From: a virus
Strand: one strand, 5' to 3'
Length of the DNA stretch: 37,724 nt
IMG/VR virus record: IMGVR_UViG_3300001798_000003
Span: 1 to 37,724 of that record
Numbering within the stretch: the stretch's first letter is position 1; each line of letters opens with the position of its first letter. Below the pieces are notes generated by a model that saw only the letters and a list, made by a program, of their open reading frames with translations, was not told the DNA's origin and did no database searches. This document shows positions 30,515 to 36,654 of this stretch, piece after piece. The translations under genes and the position numbers were made by a program.

Positions 30515-30838
30515 ATGGACAAAAATGAATACTTTAAATCGGTGTGTGCTAGCTTTTTAAATACGCATCAAGATGAAATTCGCAAGCATTTTTTCAATTT
30601 AAACAATGAGCTGGAAGTCTTAGTAGGGCTGCATTTTCCTAAATCTGAAAAAGGCGACTTTTTCTTTTCTCTGCTGATAACTTCTCACCTTATGGAAATA
30701 GTAGCCGTAATCATGTCAATGATACCCGAGGTTAGGGAGAAGCAAATAGATCTTATCTGTAGTCAATTAAAAACTGCTGTCAAGTTTTATGAAAAAAAAT
30801 TGGAGAAAGATAGTGGAAATGATGACAAAAAGAAATAG
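30515..30838 (+). CDS. Unknown helical protein, plus-strand island
   Basis: The 107-residue protein starts at the ATG at 30515 after a strong AGGAGG; an upstream ATG at 30452 lies too far from it. It has helical, alternating charged and hydrophobic parts (DKNEYFKSVCASFLNTHQDE, then LITSHLMEIVAVIMSMIPEV), ending in a lysine-rich tail. The gene at 31201 has the same size class and a similar central helix, so the two may be distant relatives. Confidence 0.6.
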   Translation: MDKNEYFKSVCASFLNTHQDEIRKHFFNLNNELEVLVGLHFPKSEKGDFFFSLLITSHLMEIVAVIMSMIPEVREKQIDLICSQLKTAVKFYEKKLEKDSGNDDKKK

Positions 30839-31208
30839 GGCTAAGTGCAGGATTTGTCTCGATGTCATTGAGAGCGTGAATAGGCATGATTTTGTTAGAT
30901 GTAAATGTGGAGAGATTTTCATTGATGGTGGCAATGGAGAACAAAGCGGAGGTTTCACAAGAGCTGGAGCCAAAGATTACAATAATTTCCTGATTGTCTT
31001 AGATAACGATGAAGAAGTCCCATATAGAAGTATCGTTAGGATTCCTGATCCTATTCCGTCGTTACCTATAGTCAATGAGGAATATCATCCAGTCATGGTA
31101 CGAATACCCAAAAAACTACACCAGCTCATGAAACTTAAAGCAATACAAAATAACCTCACCATTCAAAAATACTTGGAAGCCTTATTGAGGAGAGAGCTGA
31201 ATGTCTAG
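30819..31208 (+). CDS. Cys-rich N-terminal domain fused to ribbon-helix-helix
   Basis: The protein has 129 residues, with a start at 30819 or 30822. The N-terminal part (CRICLDVIESVNRHDFVRC, then CGEIFIDGGNGEQ) resembles a small conserved domain of phage proteins known only by DUF numbers (I recall DUF7695). The C-terminal 45 residues (HPVMVRIPKKLHQLMKLKAIQNN) form an RHH module. The order is opposite to that in the protein at 10549. It probably regulates transcription, possibly its own operon. The reading overlaps its neighbours on both sides. Confidence 0.6.
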   Translation: MMTKRNRAKCRICLDVIESVNRHDFVRCKCGEIFIDGGNGEQSGGFTRAGAKDYNNFLIVLDNDEEVPYRSIVRIPDPIPSLPIVNEEYHPVMVRIPKKLHQLMKLKAIQNNLTIQKYLEALLRRELNV

Positions 31209-31497
31209 AGAAGAGGAGATCGAAATAGAGATTGATATGGGAAATATCTTGGTCAAAAGAGCTGAAGATATCTCTAGGATTTTCAGTGAGCTTTTTGATC
31301 TTTTCGCAGATGAGACCATTGGCAAAGATGAGCAACTTCGAAAAGGGATGATCCATCAGCTTTTTCTGAATGTGTACTTTGTTGAGATAACCAAACATCT
31401 ATGTTCAGTGAGAAGAGAATTTCAAGAAGAGCTTTTGGATGAGCTTGTGTTTGCGACGAAAAAAACACTGGATGAATTATACAGCGAGGATAAGTGA
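31201..31497 (+). CDS. Unknown helical acidic protein
   Basis: The 98-residue protein is acidic and helical (EEEIEIEIDMGNILV, then LFDLFADETIGKDEQLRKG). It overlaps the Cys-rich/RHH gene by 8 bases and continues the same plus-strand operon. Its central helical run (MIHQLFLNVYFVEITKHL) is reminiscent of the 30515 protein, which hints at a duplication. Not recognised otherwise. Confidence 0.55.
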   Translation: MSREEEIEIEIDMGNILVKRAEDISRIFSELFDLFADETIGKDEQLRKGMIHQLFLNVYFVEITKHLCSVRREFQEELLDELVFATKKTLDELYSEDK

Positions 31498-31542
31498 AAT
31501 GATTGAAATTTTGTGTATGATATTTGCTAATGCTTTCTGTTA

Positions 31543-31911
31543 ATGGGGTACCTTTTAGGATTTGCCTTCTTGGCAGTGCTCGTTGCTCGAACAGAACGTA
31601 TAGCTTGGCGAAAAAAACGACTCGTTGCTTTGATAGAGCAATGGCTAAACGAGAGCGAATCAGATACCGAATGCGATTCAGGATTATCAGCTATTCAAGA
31701 GGAGAGTCTGCAAGTTATGGCGATGAACACTGAGCTTAAATGTGAATGCGGTAAAAAACCTCTCTATTCCACGAAGCATGACGCTTATTGCTGTTATTAC
31801 TGTAACAAATGGTTGACAGCGGCCTGTACTGATGCCCACTGTGATTTTTGTCATGGAAGACCTAACAAGCCTTTCCTTGAGTCTAAAAAAATCACGGCTA
31901 ATCAAAAGTGA
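31543..31911 (+). CDS. Membrane-anchored zinc-ribbon protein
   Basis: The protein has 122 residues. A short hydrophobic N-terminus (GYLLGFAFLAVLVA) could be a signal anchor; then come a basic helix, an acidic linker and a cysteine-rich C-terminal 60 residues (CECG, CCYYCNKW, then CHF/CDFC-type pairs) that could hold two zinc ions. The start at 31543 has no ribosome site. An internal ATG at 31717 follows a GAGGAG run and would give only the zinc domain (64 residues), so the N-terminus is uncertain. It converges on the minus-strand gene at 31898. Confidence 0.5.
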   Translation: MGYLLGFAFLAVLVARTERIAWRKKRLVALIEQWLNESESDTECDSGLSAIQEESLQVMAMNTELKCECGKKPLYSTKHDAYCCYYCNKWLTAACTDAHCDFCHGRPNKPFLESKKITANQK

Positions 31912-32098
31912 TCTCAACGCCTTCAATGATAACATGTGTAATCATTGCTTCCCGCATCTCTTCTCTCATATATTCCTCATTTCGATATAGCCCCACTATG
32001 ACATTAATGGCTTTCGCTAGAGCTTCACTCTGGGAACAACAATCATTTACAATATATTTTTGAATAGCTTCTTTAGCTTTTTTTTCAGGTATTTTCAT
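31898..32098 (-). CDS. Unknown small protein
   Basis: The 66-residue protein is helical (IPEKKAKEAIQKYIVNDC, EALAKAINVIVGLYRNEE) and has a C-terminal strand. It overlaps the upstream gene by 14 bases and is the last gene of this minus-strand run, with a 14-base convergent overlap with the plus-strand gene at 31543. No family recognised. Confidence 0.5.
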   Translation of the reverse strand: MKIPEKKAKEAIQKYIVNDCCSQSEALAKAINVIVGLYRNEEYMREEMREAMITHVIIEGVEITFD

Positions 32099-32282
32099 TT
32101 TTTACGATTGCTCCTGCTGAACTATTGAAATGATATTCCGGAAAATCCTGGACAATCTGTTGAAGTGCTTTTATAGTATGCGGAATGGACATCTTGAACT
32201 TCCATGCTACCCAAACGACTGTTAGCTTGTTGTCGCGTTGGAGTCTATCAAGTATTTTTGAATTGTACAGTTTTTCATTCAT
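32085..32282 (-). CDS. Unknown small protein
   Basis: The 65-residue protein starts at the ATG at 32282, since that ATG overlaps the previous stop (ATGA) and follows GGAAAGA. An ATG at 32294 is in frame but less likely. A helix-turn-helix-like middle (KLTVVWVAWKFKMSIPHTIKAL) suggests DNA binding, but this is weak. It lies in the small-gene accessory operon. Confidence 0.5.
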   Translation of the reverse strand: MNEKLYNSKILDRLQRDNKLTVVWVAWKFKMSIPHTIKALQQIVQDFPEYHFNSSAGAIVKNENT

Positions 32283-32470
32283 GATTCTTTCCAATAAATT
32301 GTTCCTGTAAAACCAATTTCTGGAAAATTTATCTGATAAAATAAATAGCCATCAACTTTTTCCCTCTTCCATTTTCCATTCATGTTTTTCCAAAGAGCGA
32401 TTATTTCTCTATCTAAAGGAATAGGATGTTCTAAAGGATGCCTATTCCAATCCTCAAGTTTTTCATTCAT
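32279..32470 (-). CDS. Unknown small protein
   Basis: The 63-residue protein is proline- and tryptophan-rich (EDWNRHPLEHPIPLDREII, then GKWKREKVDGYLFY). It is coupled to both neighbours by 4-base overlaps. The pattern suggests a small beta domain. Nothing else is known. Confidence 0.5.
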   Translation of the reverse strand: MNEKLEDWNRHPLEHPIPLDREIIALWKNMNGKWKREKVDGYLFYQINFPEIGFTGTIYWKES

Positions 32471-32667
32471 TCCGTTTCTGCATCTTCATTTGTTGTAAAA
32501 TAATCTTTACCTATTTCTGCATTGTGACGTTTGCATAAATCATAAAGAACATATTCGCGCCAATTAAGTCCAGGCATTTTGTCCCCATGATTCATAGATT
32601 GGCATGCCAACTTGAATTGTCTCCAATGTTCATCTAAGATATGTTGCCAAGTAGGTTCATTTTCCAT
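32467..32667 (-). CDS. Unknown small protein
   Basis: The 66-residue protein starts at the ATG at 32667; a GTG two codons earlier is the alternative. It is helical with many tryptophans (WQHILDEHWRQFKLACQS) and CKRHNAEIGKDYF near the end. It overlaps the upstream gene by 11 bases. No family recognised. Confidence 0.45.
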   Translation of the reverse strand: MENEPTWQHILDEHWRQFKLACQSMNHGDKMPGLNWREYVLYDLCKRHNAEIGKDYFTTNEDAETE

Positions 32668-33013
32668 TTGCACAACAATATTTCTCTCTTAATCTGGGTA
32701 AATCAGCTTGAATATTAGATCTTTGGAATTTTAAAGCTTCTATTATATATGGATCTCCTTCCCATTCATTGATGAGCCATTCAATGTCTAAAAATTGTCG
32801 CTTATTTAATCCAGATTCTCCACTTTCACATTCAATAAGGGGTTGTCCGTCAAGGCAAGCACATAAAAATGCAGAATGAGGAAGCACGCCGATATCAATC
32901 CAGATTGAATCAGGGTCGAAAAATACTTTAAAAAATATACTTTCTTTACCCTTGGAAAGTTCAATCTCGCATCCTTTATGATTTAAAATTTCTTTTGTAT
33001 GTTTATCCTTCAT
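32657..33013 (-). CDS. Unknown protein of the accessory operon
   Basis: The 118-residue protein is a mixed alpha/beta type: KGCEIELSKGKESIFFKVFF, then WIDIGVLPHSAFLCACL and a helical C-terminus. GGGGGAAAATG at the start offers a ribosome site. Its neighbours are equally uncharacterised small genes. It could be a host-interaction protein, which cannot be shown here. Confidence 0.5.
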   Translation of the reverse strand: MKDKHTKEILNHKGCEIELSKGKESIFFKVFFDPDSIWIDIGVLPHSAFLCACLDGQPLIECESGESGLNKRQFLDIEWLINEWEGDPYIIEALKFQRSNIQADLPRLREKYCCANGK

Positions 33014-33071
33014 TTTCCCCCTAACGTCCGATAATAGTTCTTTTGTTGCACGAAATCATATACATTCTCGT

Positions 33072-33161
33072 TTAATCGGTCATTTTTGCCAGTTTTTTTA
33101 TTTTTTCTATAAAGAATTTAATTGGCCTTAACATCCAATTAATAAATATGCTGTTTTTCAT
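33072..33161 (-). CDS. Possible short basic amphipathic peptide
   Basis: A 29-residue frame begins at 33161 after GAGGTCTTA and ends with TAA at 33072. The peptide (SIFINWMLRPIKFFIEKIKK in its middle) is amphipathic and basic, as in membrane-surface peptides. The region 33014-33194 holds no other gene. Small size keeps confidence low. Confidence 0.3.
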   Translation of the reverse strand: MKNSIFINWMLRPIKFFIEKIKKLAKMTD

Positions 33162-33194
33162 TAAGACCTCGTTAAGTTGGGTGATATGATATGT

Positions 33195-33320
33195 TCACTT
33201 TTTCTTCTTCTTCATCTTATCACATTTTTCTAGCTTTCGATCCCTTGGAAGATCTTTCTTGACTAACACGTCCATCATCTTGTTTATTTTAGCTTTGTCT
33301 TTTTTTATCAATTTGTCGAT
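33195..33320 (-). CDS. Small charged protein with probable non-ATG start
   Basis: A 41-residue frame reads IDKLIKKDKAKINKMMDVL, then KKDLPRDRKLEKCDKMKKK. A strong GGAGG (33330-33326) stands five bases before ATC at 33320, or two before ATT at 33323. The nearest ordinary start, TTG at 33311, is too far. I recall very similar basic phage proteins that begin Met-Asp-Lys-Leu at the same point, so the ATC (or ATT) may serve as a rare start, as AUU does in infC. Confidence 0.45.
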   Translation of the reverse strand: MDKLIKKDKAKINKMMDVLVKKDLPRDRKLEKCDKMKKKKK

Positions 33321-33356
33321 AATAGCCTCCTAACCTGAAATGAGGTTCATTTTTGT

Positions 33357-33860
33357 ATGCCAAAAGCCAATGGCAAATTTGTTTATTGTAAAATATGTTC
33401 TAAGGAATTTTATACAGTTCCTAGCCAAAATCGTCAATTTTGTTCGATCGTTTGTCGAGCAAATTTTCATAACCCAATTCGAGCACAAAAAGTTAAAAAT
33501 GGAAAGATGATTGAATGCCCTATTTGTAAAAAAACCACTTATGTGCAACCCAGTGTTTTGAAATTGAAAAAATATGGAATGAAATTTTGTTCTCGACAAT
33601 GTCGAGCACAGGCTATGAAAATTGGCTTGGCTTCTTGGGGATTTGAAAAAACGGGATCTCAAGGAAATAATGCTAGAAAAAGAATTCAAGTGAATAAAAA
33701 ACGAGTTTACGAACATCGTTGGCTTATGGAACAACATTTAGGAAGACCCTTGAAAAGAAACGAACATGTTCATCATATCAATGGCAATCCTACAGATAAT
33801 CGTATTGAAAATCTTCAAATTGTATCTGCATCAGAGCATGGTAAAATTCATCATTCATAA
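33357..33860 (+). CDS. HNH homing endonuclease (third of three), plus strand
   Basis: The protein has 167 residues. Two N-terminal zinc motifs (CKICSKEF, CPICKKT, each followed by a C-rich return CSIVC or CSRQC) precede EHRWLMEQHLGRPLKRNEH, VHHING and DNRIENLQIV, an HNH_3-type core. It is on the plus strand inside a minus-strand operon and ends 4 bases before the opposing gene. This suggests a later insertion. The core is clearly related to the HNH gene at 27484. Confidence 0.85.
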   Translation: MPKANGKFVYCKICSKEFYTVPSQNRQFCSIVCRANFHNPIRAQKVKNGKMIECPICKKTTYVQPSVLKLKKYGMKFCSRQCRAQAMKIGLASWGFEKTGSQGNNARKRIQVNKKRVYEHRWLMEQHLGRPLKRNEHVHHINGNPTDNRIENLQIVSASEHGKIHHS

Positions 33861-33863
33861 ATT

Positions 33864-34076
33864 CTACTTCGTTTTCTTTTTTTCCACCTTTCCGATATTT
33901 TCTTTATTTTTTTTCATCTCCAATATGATATTTAATATTTCAATCGTGGTTTTTTGCACGTGCGTGACGTCTTTATAAATTTGTATATATTTATTTGACA
34001 AAGACCAATTCCAGCTCAATGACAAGAAGCTGGCAAGACCTCCAATGATAAGAACACAATAAATTTCCCAACTCAT
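33864..34076 (-). CDS. Small membrane protein
   Basis: The 70-residue protein has one N-terminal membrane helix (IYCVLIIGGLASFLSLSWNW), followed by a polar helix and a lysine-rich end (KVEKKKTK). The shape matches the FHGRLC proteins, but the cysteine motif is missing. Its ATG overlaps the stop of the upstream gene by four bases. Function unknown. Confidence 0.55.
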   Translation of the reverse strand: MSWEIYCVLIIGGLASFLSLSWNWSLSNKYIQIYKDVTHVQKTTIEILNIILEMKKNKENIGKVEKKKTK

Positions 34077-34240
34077 TTTTTTTTCTTCTTTGCTTGTCCG
34101 CTTTCGCTCATTGCTATGGCGATAGCTTGTTTTGGATTAGTGACAACGGGCCCTTTCTTAGATCCGCTATGGAGCTTACCTTCTTTCATCTCATGCATGA
34201 CCTTTTCAACTTTTTTCTTTCGTACTTCTTTACCTTTCAT
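34073..34240 (-). CDS. DUF6496-like small basic protein
   Basis: A 55-residue frame starts at the ATG at 34240 and is too short for most gene finders. It reads MKGKEVRKKKVEKVMHEMKE, then GKLHSGSKKGPVVTNPKQAI and AIAMSESGQAKKKKK. This pattern (K-V-x-K-V-M-x-E-x-K-x-G-x-L-x-S-G-S, then N-P-K-Q-A-I-A-I-A-x-S-E) is a small conserved family in phages and bacteria that I recall as DUF6496. It overlaps the downstream membrane-protein gene by ATGA. Its role is unknown; high charge suggests nucleic-acid binding. Confidence 0.75.
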   Translation of the reverse strand: MKGKEVRKKKVEKVMHEMKEGKLHSGSKKGPVVTNPKQAIAIAMSESGQAKKKKK

Positions 34241-34255
34241 GATACCTCGGATTGT

Positions 34256-34438
34256 TTAGGATTTGAGTTTGAGAATCATCCATACGCAGGAAAAAATCAA
34301 TCCTACAAATGAGAAAAAAATGCCGTAGTAGGCTCGCTTAGCAGAGGGGGACTGGCGGAATGTGAGACTTGGAAAGAAGGAATCGTATTCTTTCGAACTC
34401 TGCTTCTGCTTCTGCTTCGGTTTTATATAGGAGGCCAT
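34256..34438 (-). CDS. Possible small membrane protein
   Basis: A 60-residue frame has a polar N-terminus (KPKQKQKQSSKEYDS) and a C-terminal membrane helix (YYGIFFSFVGLIFSCVWMIL). Its first 101 bases overlap the end of the gene at 34338 in another frame, which makes the start doubtful. The hydrophobic helix argues for a real product. The start may lie nearer the helix at a non-ATG codon. Confidence 0.35.
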   Translation of the reverse strand: MASYIKPKQKQKQSSKEYDSFFPSLTFRQSPSAKRAYYGIFFSFVGLIFSCVWMILKLKS

Positions 34439-34565
34439 ATGATTCTTTCTCCGGTGAAGAGTGAAATTCTAGAAGCCATTCGTCTGTATGAAAGACTTTG
34501 ATAACTTCTATCCAAGTTACTTTAGAGAGATCGACTAATACTCTGTCTTGCAGGCAAATCCACAT
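34338..34565 (-). CDS. Small protein of unknown function
   Basis: The 75-residue protein has a strand-rich first half (VLVDLSKVTWIEVIKVFH) and a helical tail with EAEAEAEFERIRFLL. The YGLLYKTEAEA run resembles small phage proteins whose single helix follows a beta hairpin. It overlaps the DUF1064-like gene upstream by 44 bases in another frame. Function unknown. Confidence 0.5.
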   Translation of the reverse strand: MWICLQDRVLVDLSKVTWIEVIKVFHTDEWLLEFHSSPEKESYGLLYKTEAEAEAEFERIRFLLSKSHIPPVPLC

Positions 34566-34974
34566 GTGAAACTAGGGGGTTAAATATTTTTGTGTATACT
34601 CTAAGATTTTCAGCAAACCATTTCTTGCCGACTACTTCGATATGTTCATTGGGGTAATATTTTTTAAGACGTTTTATTTTTGTAGCGCTTTTGGCATCCA
34701 TCCATCCTTTGACCTCTACCCAATAATGAGAGCCATCAGGATCGTAGACCTTGAAGTCTGGCATGTAGGAGCGCACACCACGTTTGATTGCTTCAAACCA
34801 AAAGGTGTGGGGTTCGTGCTCCCATTCTTTGATGAGACCTTTTTGCTTGAGAAACTCTAGATACCTGGCGTAGTTCATCTCCCATTGAGAGCGAAAGTAG
34901 ATGCGCTTTCCTCCTATGTTTCGCCAGGCTGCCGTTGACTTCTTGCTTAGCATTTCTCCATTAAAGTAAAACAT
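34522..34974 (-). CDS. DUF1064-like PD-(D/E)XK nuclease
   Basis: The protein has 150 residues. It has the arrangement FRSQWEMNYARYLEFL with E32, P72-D73 (YMPDFKVY), and E87-V-K89-G (WVEVKGWMD), the catalytic triad of small phage resolvase-like nucleases. These cut branched or damaged DNA intermediates. The first ATG (34974) lies inside a good promoter pair. An ATG at 34953 would give a protein lacking the first 7 residues, all before the active site. Its C-terminus overlaps the next gene. Confidence 0.75.
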   Translation of the reverse strand: MFYFNGEMLSKKSTAAWRNIGGKRIYFRSQWEMNYARYLEFLKQKGLIKEWEHEPHTFWFEAIKRGVRSYMPDFKVYDPDGSHYWVEVKGWMDAKSATKIKRLKKYYPNEHIEVVGKKWFAENLRVYTKIFNPLVSHVDLPARQSISRSL

Positions 34975-34988
34975 TCACTTGATGTCAA
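34960..34988 (-). promoter_or_regulatory. Near-consensus promoter overlapping the nuclease start
   Basis: TTGACA (34988-34983) and TTTAAT (34965-34960) are separated by exactly 17 bases on the minus strand. A start seven bases downstream falls at 34953, the A of the second in-frame ATG. Transcripts from it would be leaderless for the nuclease, or serve the genes after it. Confidence 0.55.
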
Positions 34989-34995
34989 CTTTTGG

Positions 34996-35211
34996 CTAAT
35001 CTCTGATCCATACAGCCGTTCCTACTCTTTCCATGTTTGCATATTTGCATCGATAGAATGCTAGACCTCCATCTTTGCCAGGGACATTCACATATCCTTG
35101 AGCGCCCCATTCTTTGGGTTCTGTAACGATCATCAAGCAGGCTCCGAACATATCATCATGCTCCGGATCGATCTGCACGATATCGCCTATCTTAAGCTCT
35201 TCTTTTTCCAT
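34996..35211 (-). CDS. Small SH3-like phage protein
   Basis: The 71-residue protein is beta-rich: LKIGDIVQIDPEHDDMFG, then CLMIVTEPKEWGAQGYVNV and PGKDGGLAFYRC. I recognise the I-G-D-I-V-Q-I-x-P-E and W-G-A-Q-G-Y-V-x-V-P-G-K-D-G-G-L-A motifs from small proteins in many tailed phages, with no known function. It lies in the accessory operon. Confidence 0.65.
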   Translation of the reverse strand: MEKEELKIGDIVQIDPEHDDMFGACLMIVTEPKEWGAQGYVNVPGKDGGLAFYRCKYANMERVGTAVWIRD

Positions 35212-35242
35212 TACTCATTTCCTTCAGGTGTCAAGTTTTCCT

Positions 35243-35461
35243 TTACGACTCGCTTTCACATGCCTCCCTAATTTGTCCTGTGAATAGATCAACGAATCCG
35301 CTTCCTCCCTGGCTAATATGAAACCAGGCAAGATCATCCGAGTCGATCTTCTTGTGAGCGTACATTTCATGGCCATTGATGCAGGCTATATCTGCTATGC
35401 CAAAGTCCATGCAGTTCATCATCTCTATCAATTCTTTCTTTGATATTTTTGGATTATTCAT
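35243..35461 (-). CDS. Unknown small protein
   Basis: The 72-residue protein starts at the ATG at 35461, which overlaps the previous gene's end by 8 bases. An earlier start at 35536 would reach deep into that gene. It has KISKKELIEMMNCMDFGIAD and a C-terminal GSGFVDLFTGQI. No family recognised. Confidence 0.5.
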   Translation of the reverse strand: MNNPKISKKELIEMMNCMDFGIADIACINGHEMYAHKKIDSDDLAWFHISQGGSGFVDLFTGQIREACESES

Positions 35462-35687
35462 CCGGTATCCAGTAATCAAGTTGAGGGTTTGGATTATCAG
35501 GGAGCGGCATCCAGTGAGTAACCTCATCCCAGTCAAAGTTTTGGTCTATCCACCAACCCAGTCTTTCAATGTCATTTTCTAGATATCCGACGCCGTACTC
35601 TGCGATTCGAATCGTATATGGATCGCATGCCAATACTTTTACGTCTTTCTCAGGAAGGCTATCCTTAACGCTAATCCATTCACTCAT
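35454..35687 (-). CDS. DUF551-like protein (copy 1)
   Basis: The protein has 77 residues. It begins SEWISVKDSLPEKDVKVL and ends with THWMPLPDNP, the signature of DUF551 (W-I-S-V-x-x-x-L-P near the start, T-H-W-M-P-L-P near the end), common in enterobacterial prophages. The start at 35687 overlaps the stop of the neighbouring DUF551 copy. Function is unknown. Confidence 0.8.
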   Translation of the reverse strand: MSEWISVKDSLPEKDVKVLACDPYTIRIAEYGVGYLENDIERLGWWIDQNFDWDEVTHWMPLPDNPNPQLDYWIPDE

Positions 35688-35994
35688 GCGGAACCTTCGG
35701 CAATGGCATCCAGTGGGTAACAGCATAGCTAGCACACTCTAAACCATAATCATCAGGATCCGCCCCAATTTCAAAGAATAATGCTTCATTTAGATATCCC
35801 ACATGAAATTTTTTATAGTTGAATTCACAAGGAGTATAAACGAGAACCCATTCCCCGATCTCTGGGAGCTTCTCTTTAAAACTAACCCATTGCCGATCAG
35901 GCTTTTCTTCCTCTTTCATCACATGGCCGCAACCATTGCAGTGGATATCACTATAATTTAGACCTCCACATCCAGAACATCGCGTGTATCCCAT
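35680..35994 (-). CDS. DUF551-like protein with zinc ribbon (copy 2)
   Basis: The protein has 104 residues. An N-terminal zinc-ribbon pair (CSGCGG, CNGCGH) is followed by a DUF551 body (WVSFKEKLPEIGEWVLVY, ending THWMPLPKVP). It lies next to copy 1 and probably arose by duplication, then gained the zinc ribbon. Its ATG shares a base with the lipoprotein stop (TGATG). Confidence 0.75.
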   Translation of the reverse strand: MGYTRCSGCGGLNYSDIHCNGCGHVMKEEEKPDRQWVSFKEKLPEIGEWVLVYTPCEFNYKKFHVGYLNEALFFEIGADPDDYGLECASYAVTHWMPLPKVPHE

Positions 35995-36170
35995 CAGAAA
36001 TTCCAGTCTAAGGATGTTTGAATCTTAGGCTTCACTTTCGTGTTGTTGCCTCTTTGAATCTCCCATTCACAGGAAGGAGTCACGCCCAAATGATTAGGCT
36101 TCATTGCTGCGATATCACGAGCGCAGCCAGTTAGACATAAAGTTAAAGCTATTAGTGCTAGATATTTCAT
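35994..36170 (-). CDS. Small lipoprotein (candidate outer-membrane spanin)
   Basis: A 58-residue frame starts at the ATG at 36170 and is too short for most gene finders. Residues 1-15 form a lipoprotein signal peptide (KYLALIALTLCLTG) with lipobox L13-T-G-C16, so the mature protein starts at C16 and should be lipid-anchored. The 43-residue mature part has one more cysteine and no clear fold. It may be an o-spanin or a cell-surface exclusion lipoprotein. Both neighbours overlap it by a few bases. Confidence 0.7.
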   Translation of the reverse strand: MKYLALIALTLCLTGCARDIAAMKPNHLGVTPSCEWEIQRGNNTKVKPKIQTSLDWNF

Positions 36171-36376
36171 TGGGTATTTCTCCTTCTTTGTGGTGTATAT
36201 CTTAAGACAGAAATGGCAAGAGGAGTAAGCTCGTCTACCTCTTCAACTACGACGGTAAGAACAGTCCTCTTCTCTCCATTAGGAAGATTAAGGTTATTCT
36301 CTCGTCTGGCATCACATTTATAGCATGTACAATCAGGGAAGTGATAGACTCTCATTAGGGGTACAGGTTGAGTCAT
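36167..36376 (-). CDS. Small zinc-motif protein
   Basis: The 69-residue protein has CTCYKC near residue 17, then a lysine/arginine-rich middle and a valine-rich strand (KRTVLTVVVEEVDELTPLA). It overlaps the lipoprotein gene by ATGA and the FHGRLC gene by 4 bases. Function unknown. Confidence 0.5.
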   Translation of the reverse strand: MTQPVPLMRVYHFPDCTCYKCDARRENNLNLPNGEKRTVLTVVVEEVDELTPLAISVLRYTPQRRRNTQ

Positions 36377-36546
36377 TCATCTTGCCTTTTTTTTTCTAAA
36401 ATTCTTTGCATCATCTGAAGATATCGTTCTTCCAACGTACATAGCCTACCATGGAAATCTTTCATTTCCTTGAATGTTTCTCTATGCATATACCAGCAAG
36501 CTCCGATTGTAGATCCTGCGATTGTCAAGACTTGTAACCAATTCAT
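36373..36546 (-). CDS. FHGRLC-family small membrane protein (member 5)
   Basis: The protein has 57 residues from the ATG at 36546, which follows GAGGAAGAAG; a longer frame upstream has no ribosome site. The short membrane segment is WLQVLTIAGSTIGACWYM, with MKDFHGRLCTLEE following and a charged end. Unlike members 1, 2 and 4 it lacks WNRSESR. It is the only member on the minus strand, in the replication/accessory arm. Confidence 0.7.
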   Translation of the reverse strand: MNWLQVLTIAGSTIGACWYMHRETFKEMKDFHGRLCTLEERYLQMMQRILEKKRQDE

Positions 36547-36578
36547 CTTCTTCCTCCTCGTTTGTTTTAAAGCCCCAG

Positions 36579-36636
36579 GATTGAACGATCGTTTCTGGAT
36601 GAGTAAATATGGCACCCTGGTTGCGATCGTTCAATC
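36579..36636. repeat. 13-bp inverted repeat with CGATCG cores
   Basis: GATTGAACGATCG at 36579-36591 and CGATCGTTCAATC at 36624-36636 are perfect complements separated by 32 bases; three more pairs (CCA/TGG) extend outside after one bulge. Each half contains CGATCG within a near-palindrome. It lies in the gap after the helicase loader gene. It may be a double operator, a stem that ends the replication transcript, or a recombination site. No T-tract follows. Confidence 0.55.
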
Positions 36637-36654
36637 TGGAGCGAATCTAGTGAT

